From positions 310,001-374,000 of the forward strand of contig JALRMH010000021.1 in assembly GCA_026119935.1 (NCBI GenBank): DNA of 64,000 nucleotides, given 5' to 3'. The notes beneath the pieces are model-generated. The model saw only the letters and a program-made list of their open reading frames with translations, made no database searches and had not been told where the DNA came from. Made by a program: the position numbers and the translations under genes. Positions 20,320 through 32,213 of this stretch are shown here, in pieces. The stretch is from Endothia cerciana. Lineage: Eukaryota > Ascomycota > Sordariomycetes > Diaporthales > Cryphonectriaceae. The first letter of the stretch is position 1; the number at the start of each line of letters is the position of its first letter.

Positions 20320-23300
20320 AGGGGGGCGGGGGCGGGGAGATGGAGAGAGCGAGATGTTTGTGCGTTACCAAGGACTATCGACTGGTGTCTGGCGTTCGGC
20401 GGCGGGACAAGGTGGGATTACGACTGCCCACTATATCTATCTGGCCAACGGAGACGTAATCTTTCGGGCAGGCGCCTTTTCTGGACCGCGAGCTATCTGT
20501 GGTCATACCGCGATCTGAGAATCGATGCGGCGTCGCGAGGGCTTGTCCTAGGCAGCAGGGCGCCGGGGTCAGTCTCCCCCATTCTTATACTATCAGCTAC
20601 CTCCCAGGGACATGTGACCCATCGCGCATCGTAATGCACTGCTCGAGGTCGGCCACGACAAACCAAGAAGCAGACGGCGGCACCCACTGCCCCGTCGCCG
20701 TTCCCACGTGGCCCTCCGCAGACTCCCGCAGTCCACATCCCCAAGCCGCAGCATCAGCCGCCCCCCCCCCCCTCCGGGGGTCCCCACTCTTCTCTCGCCC
20801 TCCGTCCGATCCCTCCGTCTGGGGAACGTGACATCGCATCCACCCACCGCTTCGGCGGGGGGAGGGGGGTGGCCCCATCCACCCCCGGATCCAGAAATAG
20901 CTGTCCGGCGGGAGGCACGCGGCCGCCCGCCCGGAGGGCTCCCCAGTCCCCATCCCGCTCGGGACATTAATTCTTGAATCCCACCCGGCGCATTTTCCTT
21001 CTGCTTTAATCTATTTTGTTTTGGTGGTGGAGGATCTAATGTCCCTTTCGGAGAGAGATCAGGCAGGTCCACGCGGTGGGATCATCCTGCGAGCGGGAGG
21101 ATCACCAGGGGAGGGGCAATAAGGATTCCTGATGGGTCTAGGCATCGTGGAGAGACCGGTGGAGGGCAGACCGTGGGCCACCTGCCTCCCCCCTCCCCCC
21201 TTCCCCCCCGGCGTTGTCTCTCCACAGGAGCCTGCATCATCATGGGCTTGGGAATGGGTGAGAGATATGTCTGGGCCGGTGAGCAACGGCCCCAGGCGAC
21301 CGTCTCGCGGGACAGCCCACGCGCCCCGCCCATCCTCCTCGACAGGCGGCAGGGTAACAAACCCGTCTTGCAATGTCAGAACAAAAGAGATCCGCCCTTC
21401 GAGAAAGGAGCGGACGCGGGGCACCCGCCCCCCCCGTGATCCTGGCGCGAGGGCTAGGGAAGAGGGAGAGGCCCGTCGCCTCTCTGTCCTGACCGGACGG
21501 TGGGCCGTGGGCTTGCATCCAGCACACCTCGGCCTATGGGACAAGATGGTCTCGCTTGTGATGGCCTGACCCTTTCTCTCTCTCGCCCTGAGAAGCGTGA
21601 AAGCCCAGGCCTGGAAAGGATTTATCCCACTCCGATCCTCCCGGCAGGGCCCGCTCCTCTCCGCGCGAGGTGGGTAGGTGAGTGGGAGGAGCGGGTAGAT
21701 AAGATCCCGCCGCAGTGCGGCCCTGGCGTGGACGGGATCGTGGGAATGGGGGTGGGCATCGACCGCGGCGGCCGCCGCCGCGGCGGCTCGGCACCTGCAT
21801 TTTCAGGACTACTATGTTCTTCCCAGCAGCCGTCGGTTGACGGACGCAGCGCCCTCGTGCACCGTCAATAATAATCAAGGGGGGGGGGGGGCTGCGTTGG
21901 GAAGCCAGCTCCCGCGGTCCTGAAGCATCCCGCCGGCGGGGGACCGGAGTGCTGTATGAGAAGGTTTCAAGGCATTTACGGGTGATCACCTCTTGGAGGC
22001 CCACCACAGTAATGCCTGCACTCGGCGGGTGGTCTGTTGAGTCCTTGGGACCAGCCTAGGCCGTCCAGGCCCAGGGCGTGCTCAGGGCATGGACAGAGGG
22101 CCGTGAGGGGGGGAGTAAGTAAGGCGTGTCCAGGAGTGAGAAGGAGGGGGGAGGGGGCCGTGTGGGTGTGTGGTTTGGCGCCTTGCCGCTCTGGTCCTTT
22201 TTATTTTTTTATTTTTTTCACACATTTTTCCGTCCAGAGGGCTCTCGTCAAGGGGGCCACACCAGGTTGAGACCACAAGAAATCAGGCCAGTTTCGATAC
22301 CGGGATGTGCGGAGGCATCTCCCGAGGTCAGAGTCTGGCCCGCGGGAGAGGCAGCAAGGCTTGTAACTCCGCCCGTGGGATTTTATCCCCGCAAGTCAAG
22401 AATTAACTATCCCTAACCCGTCCTGTGTTCATCTCCGCGTCTGCAAGCAATGCGAGGTGTGACGGTGAGCCACCCACCGGTTTCCGTGCGGGATACCGGG
22501 TTGGTGTTTCTGCTCGTCCAACCCGTCGTGTGAAACCCTGTCGCTATGACAGACAGAGAGACCCGTTGGCCTTCGTCCAAGATCTGGCTGGATCTTAGCC
22601 GTAACATGTCATGGCCCAACATCCTGGATACCGTCCTGAGTTCATCATGCCGCCAGTGGACCGTAGAGCCCAGCGTGTCTGCTGTTTGGGCCCGCCAAAC
22701 GATCTATGTACGGCTGTTCTGACCGGAGTTTACTACAGGCGGGCCCGTCTTGACAGTGAAGGGGCGCTGGCCTGGCATGACGATCAGATAAGTCGGATTG
22801 GGCGGAAGCGGAGGCCACTTTTGATCTGCGATAGCTGCACTGCACTATGGCAATGGCGGTCGACAGCTCAGGACGATGCCGACCTCTGAGGGTACGGGAG
22901 ACTTGTTTATCGCCGGCGCCCGGGGGGGAAGAGGTTTTGGAAGGCCCGTGGAGGTCGTAGCGGATCAAGGATGGCCGTTTGTCGATGTCGATGTCGCACT
23001 AGCACTAGCACTAGCACGGTTGGGTGGGTGATCTGGATGGAGCGCGGCAGATTGGCACGTCGGACGACGTCTCGACACCCACGAGCCTTCGTCTCCGGAT
23101 GGCTGTTGTTGAAGGCTCGTCCAGAGATCGTGCGTAACACGGTGATGGGTATACCAATGCACAAGGGTGGGATGTCGGCTGCCAGCCTGCCGCCGGTGAG
23201 GGGGGCGGAAGAGCAATCTGCGCCTCCCACCGGCGGAGCTGCGTCGCAGAGGCGGGTGCCGGCTGGGAGCAGAGGGAGATATTCCGAGCCGGTCCTAGAA

Positions 23301-24797
23301 TCGGAAAGATTAGAAATTAAAAAATTTTCTTGGGGGGTTCTGTCGTCAGCTTTGGTTGGTTTCGCAATCCCCAGGACTTGTCCTCCTTGCGCGGAAGGAT
23401 AGGGACAGGCACGCTGTTGGGCTCTCCTTGTTCGCCCTCAGCCGGTCCAACGTCGTCATCTGGAAGGGGGGGCGCAGCAGGGTGGCGGGTTCTGCGTGCT
23501 AATAGTAGTTCGCGTGACGAGGATGCACGGATGAGGACGGCGAGGGGTGTTTGGGTCTCGGGAGGGATTCCAGCTAGCGATGGACGGCGGGCAGATGGAT
23601 CCCTACCAGCCGAGGTCGAGAGATGATGATGATCTTGTGCGTGCGACCGACGTGAAGATGCGGCACCAAAGCCGGTACCCGGGCTGACAGGCTCTCGCTC
23701 TCGGTCGCGTCTTTCTTGGCGCATGCGGCGTTTGCCCTTGACTCGAGTTGACGGGACACAAGGAAGGACAAAGCAAATAACCCGCAGGCGGGACGGGACC
23801 CCAAAGACGTCTGGTGGCTCATCTCCTTTCTCTTCTTCTCCCTCCCTTTGTTTTATTTCTTTATTTCTTATCTTTTTTCCTAAAAAATATAAAATATAAT
23901 AAAAAAGAAACCTCGAACCCCCCCTTCCCTTCGTAACGCGCGTGTGTTTACAGGGTTCAGAATTTTGAAGGCAGCCGACGAGATGAACGGTCACGAGATG
24001 AACAACAGATGTCGTACGCCATGCCATGTCACGCCATTCCGTCACTGGGCGGCCTGGCGGTGGGATGGGGATGGGAGCGTGGATGACGAGGACGAGGACT
24101 GTTGCTTGGTCTAACGAGCAAATCATCTGAGACGGGGGGCGTCGAGGCATGGCTGACCACCCATGGCTTGGCCCACGGGTGGGGGGTGCCCGCTTCAGGA
24201 AGCCATACCCGGCGGCCTGCCTTAGCAGACCAGGCCTGTTGTGCCATACTGAAACCTGCTGCGTGGTGCATCCTGGCCTGTTAGTGGCCGCCCTTCCCAC
24301 CCCCCCCCCCCTCTCTCCAACCGCCCCGAGTAGCTGGCTCAGCCGTGCGCTCGCCGCTGCGGTCCACCCTCTGCTGTGCGCCCTGCCTCTCTGCCTGGGG
24401 TAATACTACGGTACCAGAGTACATCTGTAGGGTAGGTAGCAAATCTGGATACAACGTTACGATCGGTCTGTGGGCCACTGACAGCTGCTGCAAGATGAGG
24501 GCCACGCACACCAGGCCGTGCGAAGGCAGAGGGATTACCGGAGACCTAAGAGAGGACCTCTCGATCTTGCTGCTCCATGGTACTGCCACCACAGCATGGC
24601 GCATACGGGTATCAAATGAAACATCTATCTTTAGCACCAGGTCCTCCTGGGAACCCCCAGCATCCGTACTGCAGGACACAGGTTGGTTGACACGGCCGAG
24701 GGAGGAGGCAAGGAGCCTCCCCGGATGGGGATGTCGTCGCCGCGTCCCAAGGTTTTAAGGTTTGCCTGGTCAGGTAGAGGGGGGGGGGGGGTGTGGG

Positions 24798-24861
<64 letters not shown>

Positions 24862-25730
24862 AGGAGCAGGGCTGGGGAGACAAGGTCCGGAGTTCGAACC
24901 CACTTGCCAACAACGCCGGAGAAGCCCATCACGCCAGGCGAGGCATACATACCATGTGTGTACCATAGTAGTTACCTACCATGTACTAGGAAGTACAGCC
25001 GTGTCCCTGGGGGCTGAAAGAGGGTAATCCAGAGGTTCTTATTCAGCCAGGGCTGTAGTAAATGTCAGTTGGTCCAAGTCATCATCATTATGAACCATCA
25101 AGAGAGCAGGGGGGGGGGACACATGGAGGGAGGGCAGAGCCTCCTTGCAGGACCCGTGTCACAACCCCCCCCCCCTCCCAATGTCGGCCTGTGTCCAAGC
25201 AACACAGTAATCCCCCGGCGTGAGCCACCCGCGGACTGCCCTCACAAGCCACCTCGGGTGAGAAACTCCGCCCACGACGGCGACCCCCATGATGCTATGA
25301 TGGGTGATGCGGTGCAGACAATGCCCGAGAGAGACTTCATGCAATTCTGGAGGGTAATTTCGCAGCCTTGTCCGGGGGGGGGGGAGGGTTACCCAATTAG
25401 TCGTCGGTAGTGGTAGCCGTGTAGTATTACTTGTACCGCAGCAAGTCGTGGAAAATAAACAAGGCCACCGAGCCTAAATCATGCGGATGGCGCACCTGGA
25501 AGGTCATCCTGGAGCGCCGAGCCCTGACACTACTTACTAGCATACCACAGTGGTACTTCCGCAGTCTCGTGCTTACTCTGGGGCCTGGGGACGGTGGACC
25601 GCCCAGGAACTAGGCCTAACCCGGCCCTAGCGTCCCCAGCAAGAGTAGCAAGGAGGCGGTCCCCTCCGCATTTCTCGCCCACCCGAACCCAGGCCACTCC
25701 AGGCCTGATCATGCTGGGGCAGGAGGCAAG
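20320..25730. other. Long gene-poor stretch (about 5.4 kb)
   Basis: I find no coding frame with recognisable motifs on either strand. It is rich in C/G runs (for example 20761-20772, 21878-21889, 24299-24311, 24779-24791), has AT patches at 22199-22230 and 23860-23912, and a long GA microsatellite. The longest ORF (327 codons, minus, 23317-24300) is low in complexity. The stretch may be the extended promoter of the downstream regulator gene, or hold non-coding transcripts. Confidence 0.5.
24798..24856. repeat. (GA)n microsatellite
   Basis: Nearly perfect run of AG dinucleotides, interrupted once by AC, next to a G run. Confidence 0.95.
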
Positions 25731-26626
25731 TATCCCCAAGTGCCCCCCCCCCTGGCCCCCGTTCCCTTTGCCCTGCCCCCTGCCACCCTGCCCCCCTGCC
25801 CCCCTGCCCTCTCTAATCCATACCTAGTGCCCCTTACCCGGGCTGACGCCCTCTTCTCAGTGGTCCCCCATACGCACCAGACATTTCCCTCCCCCCCCCC
25901 CCCAAAAATCCGCCTTTCTCCTCCTCATCATCCAGTGGTGGCCCACCCGTCCCCCCCAACCCACTTGTTCCCACTGTTCCCTCCCCGACTCGACAACTCG
26001 ACTCGACATCTTTGTCTCGCCATATTTTTCTTCCCCTTGCGAGGACGGTGGCATTTTTCTCCTTGTTCGCCCCCCCCCCCCCGAGGACCTCTTGACAAGA
26101 CAAACTGCTCTAGATACCCACCCAGGCTTCGACACCTACCTTCGTTCTTTCTTTTTTCTCCCCCCCCCCCTCTCCCCTCTGATAATCACGATTTCTCGCC
26201 CGAGCGGCCCTTTTCGGACTCGAGACAGGCGAGCCATTTCCCCGGATTTCCGGCGTGGCTTCTTCCCCGCGATTTCAGGACGTTGGAACCCTTCAACGGC
26301 CCGATTACAACTACAACCTCCCCCCCCGGGCTGCATGAACCACACTCCCCCCCCCCCAGCTCTGGCTCTGCACGTGGACATCGACTCGCAGACGACTCAA
26401 TCACAACTTTCCAGCCGAACCCATCGGTTACGCAAAGCGCAGCCCTTTACGTTCCAGTCGCACAGGCAGGTTGCGGAGGCAGTGCATGTCTCGATGACCC
26501 CGGCCGCACGACCATCTCTGAGGCCTGAGCGGAACTGACCACTTTCACAAACACTGATACCACCCGGCCGTTGGCGGACTGCGACATCACTGAACGAGAG
26601 ACGGGAGGCGCGCTCGACTGTTCGCG
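25731..26626 (+). promoter_or_regulatory. Pyrimidine-rich 5' leader/promoter of the Zn2Cys6 gene
   Basis: About 0.9 kb of C/T-rich DNA on the sense strand, with C runs near 25744, 25892, 26070, 26160, 26320 and 26346. Upstream ATGs (for example near 26334 and 26485) would act as small uORFs if this is transcribed leader. Long CT-rich leaders are typical of fungal regulator genes; transcription is inferred. Confidence 0.45.
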
Positions 26627-28944
26627 ATGACGAGCGCGGTGAAGAGGGCTTGCGATGCTTGCCATCGTCGCAAGGTGAAGTGTGACGGGATCAGCCCCTG
26701 CCGGAACTGCAACACCGCTTCTTTAAACTGCACATACAATGCGGTGCCTCAGAAGAAGGGGCCAAAGGGCTCAAGGGCCAAGGTCATCAGCGCCCTGCGC
26801 GAGGATCAGAAACTGCAGAGCCTGTCGGCTCAGGTGCAGAACCGTCTGAACGGCATCCCGGGCCCGCCCGTCCCCCCGTCCTTGGCTCCCACGCCCGGCC
26901 TCCTGGCCGGTGACATGGTGAGGGAATGCCTGGACTTCTATTTCGCCAACATGTACGCGCACATGCCCATCCTCAGCCGCCAGCGCCTGGAGCAGCAGGC
27001 TCCCTACATGGACCAGAACCTGGACACCTACTGTCTCCTCACCTCGCTGTGCGCCCTCACGATGATCCAGCCGGGGATGGGGATCCCTGGTGGGGATCCC
27101 TACGGCCTGGACAGCATGCCGGGGGCCAACATCGTGTCGAGTACCGTGCTGATGGAGGAGACCATCCGTGTGAGGAAGAGTTTCGACTACATCGAGTCGC
27201 CATCCCTGAACACACTCGCCACCAGCTACTTCCTGTTCGCTTACTACTATGGCCTGGACATGCACGAGAAGGCCTGGTTCCACCTGCGGGAGGCGGCGAC
27301 CCTGATGCACATGGTCGGGATGAACAGGGAGGAGTTCTACGCACAGGTGGAACCGGTGGAGTCCTCCCGCAGGAGACGGCTCTACTGGCTGTTCTTTGTC
27401 ACAGAGAGGTGAGCGGCCCTTGTCTGACGTGTATCCCACCGAGGCTGACCAGCAACCCCCCCCCCCCTCTCTCCAGAGCGTATGCCTTGCAGCGTAACAG
27501 ACCGTTGACGCTCCAGGCGGCCATCAACCTGCCTTCCACGGCCGACGACCCCACGGACCCTCATGCTCGCCACCTGGACCGCTTCTTACTCCTTGTCAAC
27601 CTGTTCCGGCCGTTCGACGATGCGTTTGTGTCCACCTGGAACAAGACCCGCGGCAACTGGCCTGCTGCTCACCTCCAGGGCCTGCAGAAGCAGCTCGCAG
27701 ACATCCTGCCGTCATTTTTGAACTACGGCGATTCGCAACTCGCTGATATAAGAACCAACCAGCAGTGGATCAAGACGATGAACTGGCAGCTCAGTATCAA
27801 CAACGGCAGTGTCAACAGCGCAAATGGTGATGAGGCCTTGATGTACCAGCAGTACGCCGCCAGCCTGGTCAGCAGTCTACTGTCGGGTACATCACCCCTC
27901 CAAGGACCGGAGACGGCGGCCACGCCACTGGTATGTCCGATCTGGATCTCACCGCAAAATCCTGACAAGGGGGGGCGGGGGCTAACATCAAGGAATTAGT
28001 TGACCAAGGTGTTCGAGGTTGCCTGCACCCTGATAGAGGCCTTGGCCATCTACCCTGCGTCCCGGGATCCTTTCTCGCCAGGGCCCCGCGAACAGCTGAA
28101 CCCCCTGTTGAATGTCCTCTCGATGCTGCGAAACGGTGACCATCGTTTCATCCCGCTCCTGCTCAGCAGGATCCACGAGGTGCTGCCAAAGCTCGTCAGC
28201 CCGATGCTCCTGAATGTCCCTGACGGCGTTGCCAACAATGCCTGCAACGTCGACATCTTTGACGGCTTCGGGAACGCCGGCATGGCCCAGCCGCCGGCAA
28301 TGCTCGACGGTTTCGAGAAGAAATACACGAGTCCCGACTCCAACAGCTCGCAGGCCGGCGTCTCGTCAGGCAACGACATGAACTCACCTTTCGTGAGCTC
28401 GCCAATGTCACCGGCGGCAGAATTCTCACACGGCATGCCGAACGGCTCATTCAACCCCATGTCAGACGTGATGATGACCCAGATGACACAGTCGACGCCG
28501 GTGTCACGTAACCTGCAAATCCCCACCTCGAACCCTCCACAGGCACCGCACTCGCAACACCCACCCCGCACGCCGATAGCTCCCATGCCGACTATAAGTC
28601 AGCCGGCTATAAGCCAACACCTTCAGAACCTGCAGGCACCTTTGGAACAATCGTCCACCCTCGGTATCAACCACCAAAACCAGAACTTTGGGCAGTCTTT
28701 CAACCAGGGCATGCCCTTCTCCATGCACGGCCTGGGACAGGAGATGAGCACGAACAGTATCGTGCAAAGGCAGGCGCCGTCTCGCGCAAACAGTTTCGCA
28801 ATCCCCCCGAACCCTCAATTACGAACGATAGGGGACTTTCAAGCTCTCCAGAGGGCCAACTCGGATATGGCGGCGCTCGGCTCCCTCGGGATGAGCAATG
28901 GGTTGCAGGTCGGGGCGGAAATAGACTTCAGCGGACTGCGGTAG
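26627..28944 (+). CDS. Zn2Cys6 fungal transcription factor
   Basis: Exons 26627-27408, 27477-27930 and 28000-28944 join in phase to 726 aa. The binuclear zinc cluster lies at the extreme N-terminus: Cys 9, 12, 19, 25, 28 and 35 in the order CxxCx6Cx5CxxCx6C, followed by the basic linker KKGPKGSRAK. Residues about 90-330 form a helical fungal-specific middle domain (Fungal_trans) with the typical RRRRLYWLFFVTER block. The C-terminal 260 residues are Gln/Asn/Ser/Pro-rich, a likely activation region. The linker and layout recall C6 regulators annotated in Aspergillus as RegA-like, but I am not certain enough to give a symbol. Intron 1 has a C run as its polypyrimidine tract. Target genes are unknown. 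Confidence 0.93.
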
Positions 28945-29925
28945 CCCTGATCTCGATGCGGACCTGCTAACACACAGCGCATATGCCACCTATAAAAAGC
29001 ATCCTTGCATTCAACCCTCACCGTGTTCTCGAACATAACGGCCGAGAGCACTCTTCTGTCTATCTGAACATGACACAGACACATTTGGATATATCTTGTG
29101 GACGACACGCCTTGGTATCATGAGCATAGTTTTATGACGGTTTTGGGTGGGTAAACAAAGGAACGTCTCGCATATTCTGGCTGCATCTTATTATGGGGGG
29201 GCATGCCTGCAAACCAGCTCGCTCTTGGGTCAGGGTCGACATTTGAAAGTTATTGGGAGACGGAGCTCCTGCGCGAAGATTGGCGTACCCACTATGCATA
29301 CGTTGGATGAGAATGAGAATATATACCATTGGGCATTGTTCGTTCGACTTGCAAACAATCCCGGGTGCCATTGGCGGTGGTATTACCCGTACCTTATCAA
29401 GCGTAGACTGAAGTAAGCACACCGTCCCCAATATCACAGCGCCGTTCACACGGACATCGAACACCCGTGGACTGTGATTATCCTTTGTGCCGCGGGATTT
29501 CCCCCCCCCCCCCCCTTATGGGAGGTGGGACGAGACGGGCGGGTCGGCGATGTCCCCTACAGCGGGCAGGGAAAGCGGCGACGGGGCGGATGAGGAGTTC
29601 CAGGGAGAGGGGATGTGTGGCGTGCCCTTGTTCTAGCCAGAAAGAGGGTTGGGGGGGGGGGGGGGCGCGTCGTCAAAACGCACGCAGCTTCTCCCAAGGG
29701 AGGGAGGGGGATTTAGCTCATCGTTCATAGCCAGAGAATTCCGGCTCCAACCGCCCCCCCCCCCCTTTCCTCCTTCCCCCTCCCCACCTGCAAGAAAAAT
29801 TCCAGTGGTTCTTGTCTGGCCGGTTCCGGAGAGGGTGAGGGTGAGTTGTCGCGGATACCGGGGTGTGGAATCTGACACGGCACCACCGCCTCCCGTGCGA
29901 GGAGGATGAGGAGGAGGTGGTAATC

Positions 29926-29961
<36 letters not shown>
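29926..29961. repeat. (GTT)n microsatellite
   Basis: About 12 tandem GTT triplets, read directly. Confidence 0.95.
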
Positions 29962-31095
29962 CACCACTCGGATCTGGATTGGGGTCAGCGCACCATGAGA
30001 CATGATACACCAAGAGCGCCAGTGTTTTGTGAGACCGCCTAGACCACTTCTCCCCTAAAGGGTTAGCATAATTACCTCGCGTAGCGAGCTTCTATGAGAA
30101 CACTCTATCGAGACCAACATTACCGAGATATATAAGATAGCCAACACATGGCGTCTTCCCTGCCCATTATGATGTTTCTGAGATGACAGCTGGGCAGAGG
30201 GATTTCACCGTCAAGGCTCTGGCGCGTCCCCCGACCGTTCAACACAAGAACAATCTCCGAAATCTTGTTCCCAGGTGCCTTCGCTCTGAAGAAAGCCGTT
30301 ATCCTGGAGGATGTTTACTTTTGAGGAAGGATGGTTGCTTGCCAGGTCATTGTAGGTCCGCCGAGGCCTTTTGCGGTCATTAGATTCAAGTCCATCGCGC
30401 CCTGCCACGGGAAGTAAGTGAGGAGCTCCATCAAGGCACCCTGACTCGATACTTCAGAAGCCCGCCTCCTATGATCATACCACTCTGCCTTACAGGTTCC
30501 CATCATTCTCACAGTTCTCCCAAAACTACCAGCTTCATCAGACTTGCGCGTGTAGCCTGGGAGTCGCACTCTCTGTTGATGCGGCCCCTTGATCCATCAT
30601 CTAATTAATAGTAGCACCCAAGTCATTCTCCTTCTCCTTCCCCTTGTATCCTGACAAACTGACTACTAATTATACTTTTAATTCATGCCCTTAAACAAGG
30701 GCTAAGACAGGCCCATATATTTGTTTCTGCAACGGTTTTGACTTTGAATATTTGATATGCCTGTCTAAACACACATTGGTCTCCTCATATCCTGTATTGA
30801 GGAACCTGGTCCATCTGAGAGTAATCTACTATGTGCTGTCTCGGACTAGATCAATGCCCGCCCTTGATATAAGTAAGTCAAAATAATTAGTCGTCAACAA
30901 CCTTGGAATGAGTCAACGTCAAGTTCAGCTGGCACGCAGCTGGCGCGGATTTGCGGATCTGTCGGAACTATGTCACCTACAACCGCTTGATGTGTTGACG
31001 CCAACACGCAGACAAGAGAACTATAGGCAAAGCTCTCCCGCTTTAAGGATCCATGTGCTGGACTTGATTGTGATCTGAGCTTGGGTCTGTCTGCC

Positions 31096-31118
31096 TTTTT
31101 ATTTATTTATTTATTTTT
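31096..31118. repeat. (ATTT)n tetranucleotide repeat
   Basis: Short T-rich tetramer repeat just upstream of the broken transferase gene. Confidence 0.8.
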
Positions 31119-31131
31119 AACACGAATGCAA

Positions 31132-32089
31132 ATGATCAAGAAGACGCATCATGACATCCGCAAGACCGACGCCTTCAACAGTAGCTGGGCACCTCGCTGG
31201 CACCAGTCAGTCATGGCATGGCAAGATCAGCCCTGACGGGCCCTTCCAGCCGGAGAAGAACCGCTATCGGCTCTATATAGGTACCCGAACCTGACCCAAC
31301 ACAAATGGAAAGCGGCGTCCAAGGTCCTACAGGCCTCTTCTGCCCCTTCGCCCACCGCGCCAACATCGTGCGCCACCTCAAGGGCTTGCAGGACATTCAT
31401 CCCCGTCACCGTCGTCAAGCCCTACCCCAAAGGCGACGAGAACGGCTGGCCCGGGTGGCAGTTCCCATCCACGGACTCGGGGTACCCGGGCGCAGACCCG
31501 GACCCCCTGTTCGGCGCCAGGTATCTGCACGAGCTGTACTTCAAGGCCGATCCCGAGTATAAGGGCCGGTACTCGGTGCCCGTCCTCTGGGACACGAAGA
31601 CCGGCACCACCGTCAATAACGAGTCCGCCGAGCTGCTGCGCGACCTGCAGACGGGCTTCGACCCCATCCTCGCCGGGGACGAGGCCGGGGCCGGCGTGAC
31701 GCTGTACCCGGAGCACCTGCGGGCCGAGATCGACGAGATATCGGCCTGGATGCAGCGCGACCTCAACTCGGGCGTGTACAAGGGCCGGCCTCGCCGCGAC
31801 GCAGGAGGGCTACGACAGGAACGTCCCCCTGGTCTTCGCCGCGCTCAACAGGCTGGGGAAGATCATCGCGAGGCACGGCGGGCCTTACGTCCTGGGCAAG
31901 CAGATCACGGAGCTGGACGTCAGAGCGTATGCCACCGTGGTGAGGTTCGACCAGATGGAGCCCCAAAGGACATTCTCATTGCTCCCGGTGGCTATCTCCG
32001 TGCAAAGCTGGTTTCTCCACGACGCCGTACAGATGAGAAAAGTACAACCACGGCTTGTGCTGATATCAATCTGGATAGAATTCAAATAG
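31132..32089 (+). pseudogene. Broken glutathione S-transferase (Ecm4 / glutathionyl-hydroquinone-reductase-like)
   Basis: A thioredoxin-fold start with the active-site-type block GLFCPFAHRANIVRHLKGLQ follows a 52-nt intron (31281-31332). It continues as IPVTVVKPYPKGDENGWPGW, then FGARYLHELY, RYSVPVLWD, TVNNESAELL and the helical C-domain start AEIDEISAWMQ. These match GSTs with a catalytic Cys that reduce glutathionyl-hydroquinones. Reading needs removal of one base near 31398 and one near 31792-31794, and probably one near 31213 to join an N-terminal block starting at 31132. After RAYATVVRFD the expected C-terminal helices are absent and the frame ends at about 32089. Sequencing errors could explain the single-base shifts but not the missing C-terminus. 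Confidence 0.8.
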
Positions 32090-32213
32090 CAAAGACGCCC
32101 CAACACCGATGCTGACCTGATGCATGGTCATGATCATGAGTCGTTCTCGTCATTTCTTCGTTGGACCAGCGTCGGTCTCCAGGACCGGGGAATTTCCGCA
32201 AGGGTTCAGGCGT

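Larger units (their letters stand above)
28945..31131. other. Intergenic region, AT-richer in its second half
   Basis: Contains C/G runs (29501-29514, 29652-29664, 29755-29764), a (GTT)n microsatellite, and from about 30050 to 31130 clearly AT-richer DNA than the rest of the window. No credible gene. Confidence 0.5.

Noticed and set aside
23317..24300. 327-codon minus-strand ORF
   Set aside because: Low-complexity charged composition, includes an AT patch translated as FYYILYFL, and no motif or homologous block.
24889..24906. tRNA B-box-like GGAGTTCGAACCC
   Set aside because: No A box or cloverleaf upstream; only a GA microsatellite.
25740..26528. 262-codon Pro-rich plus-strand ORF
   Set aside because: A translation of the CT-rich leader; composition is explained by pyrimidine bias.
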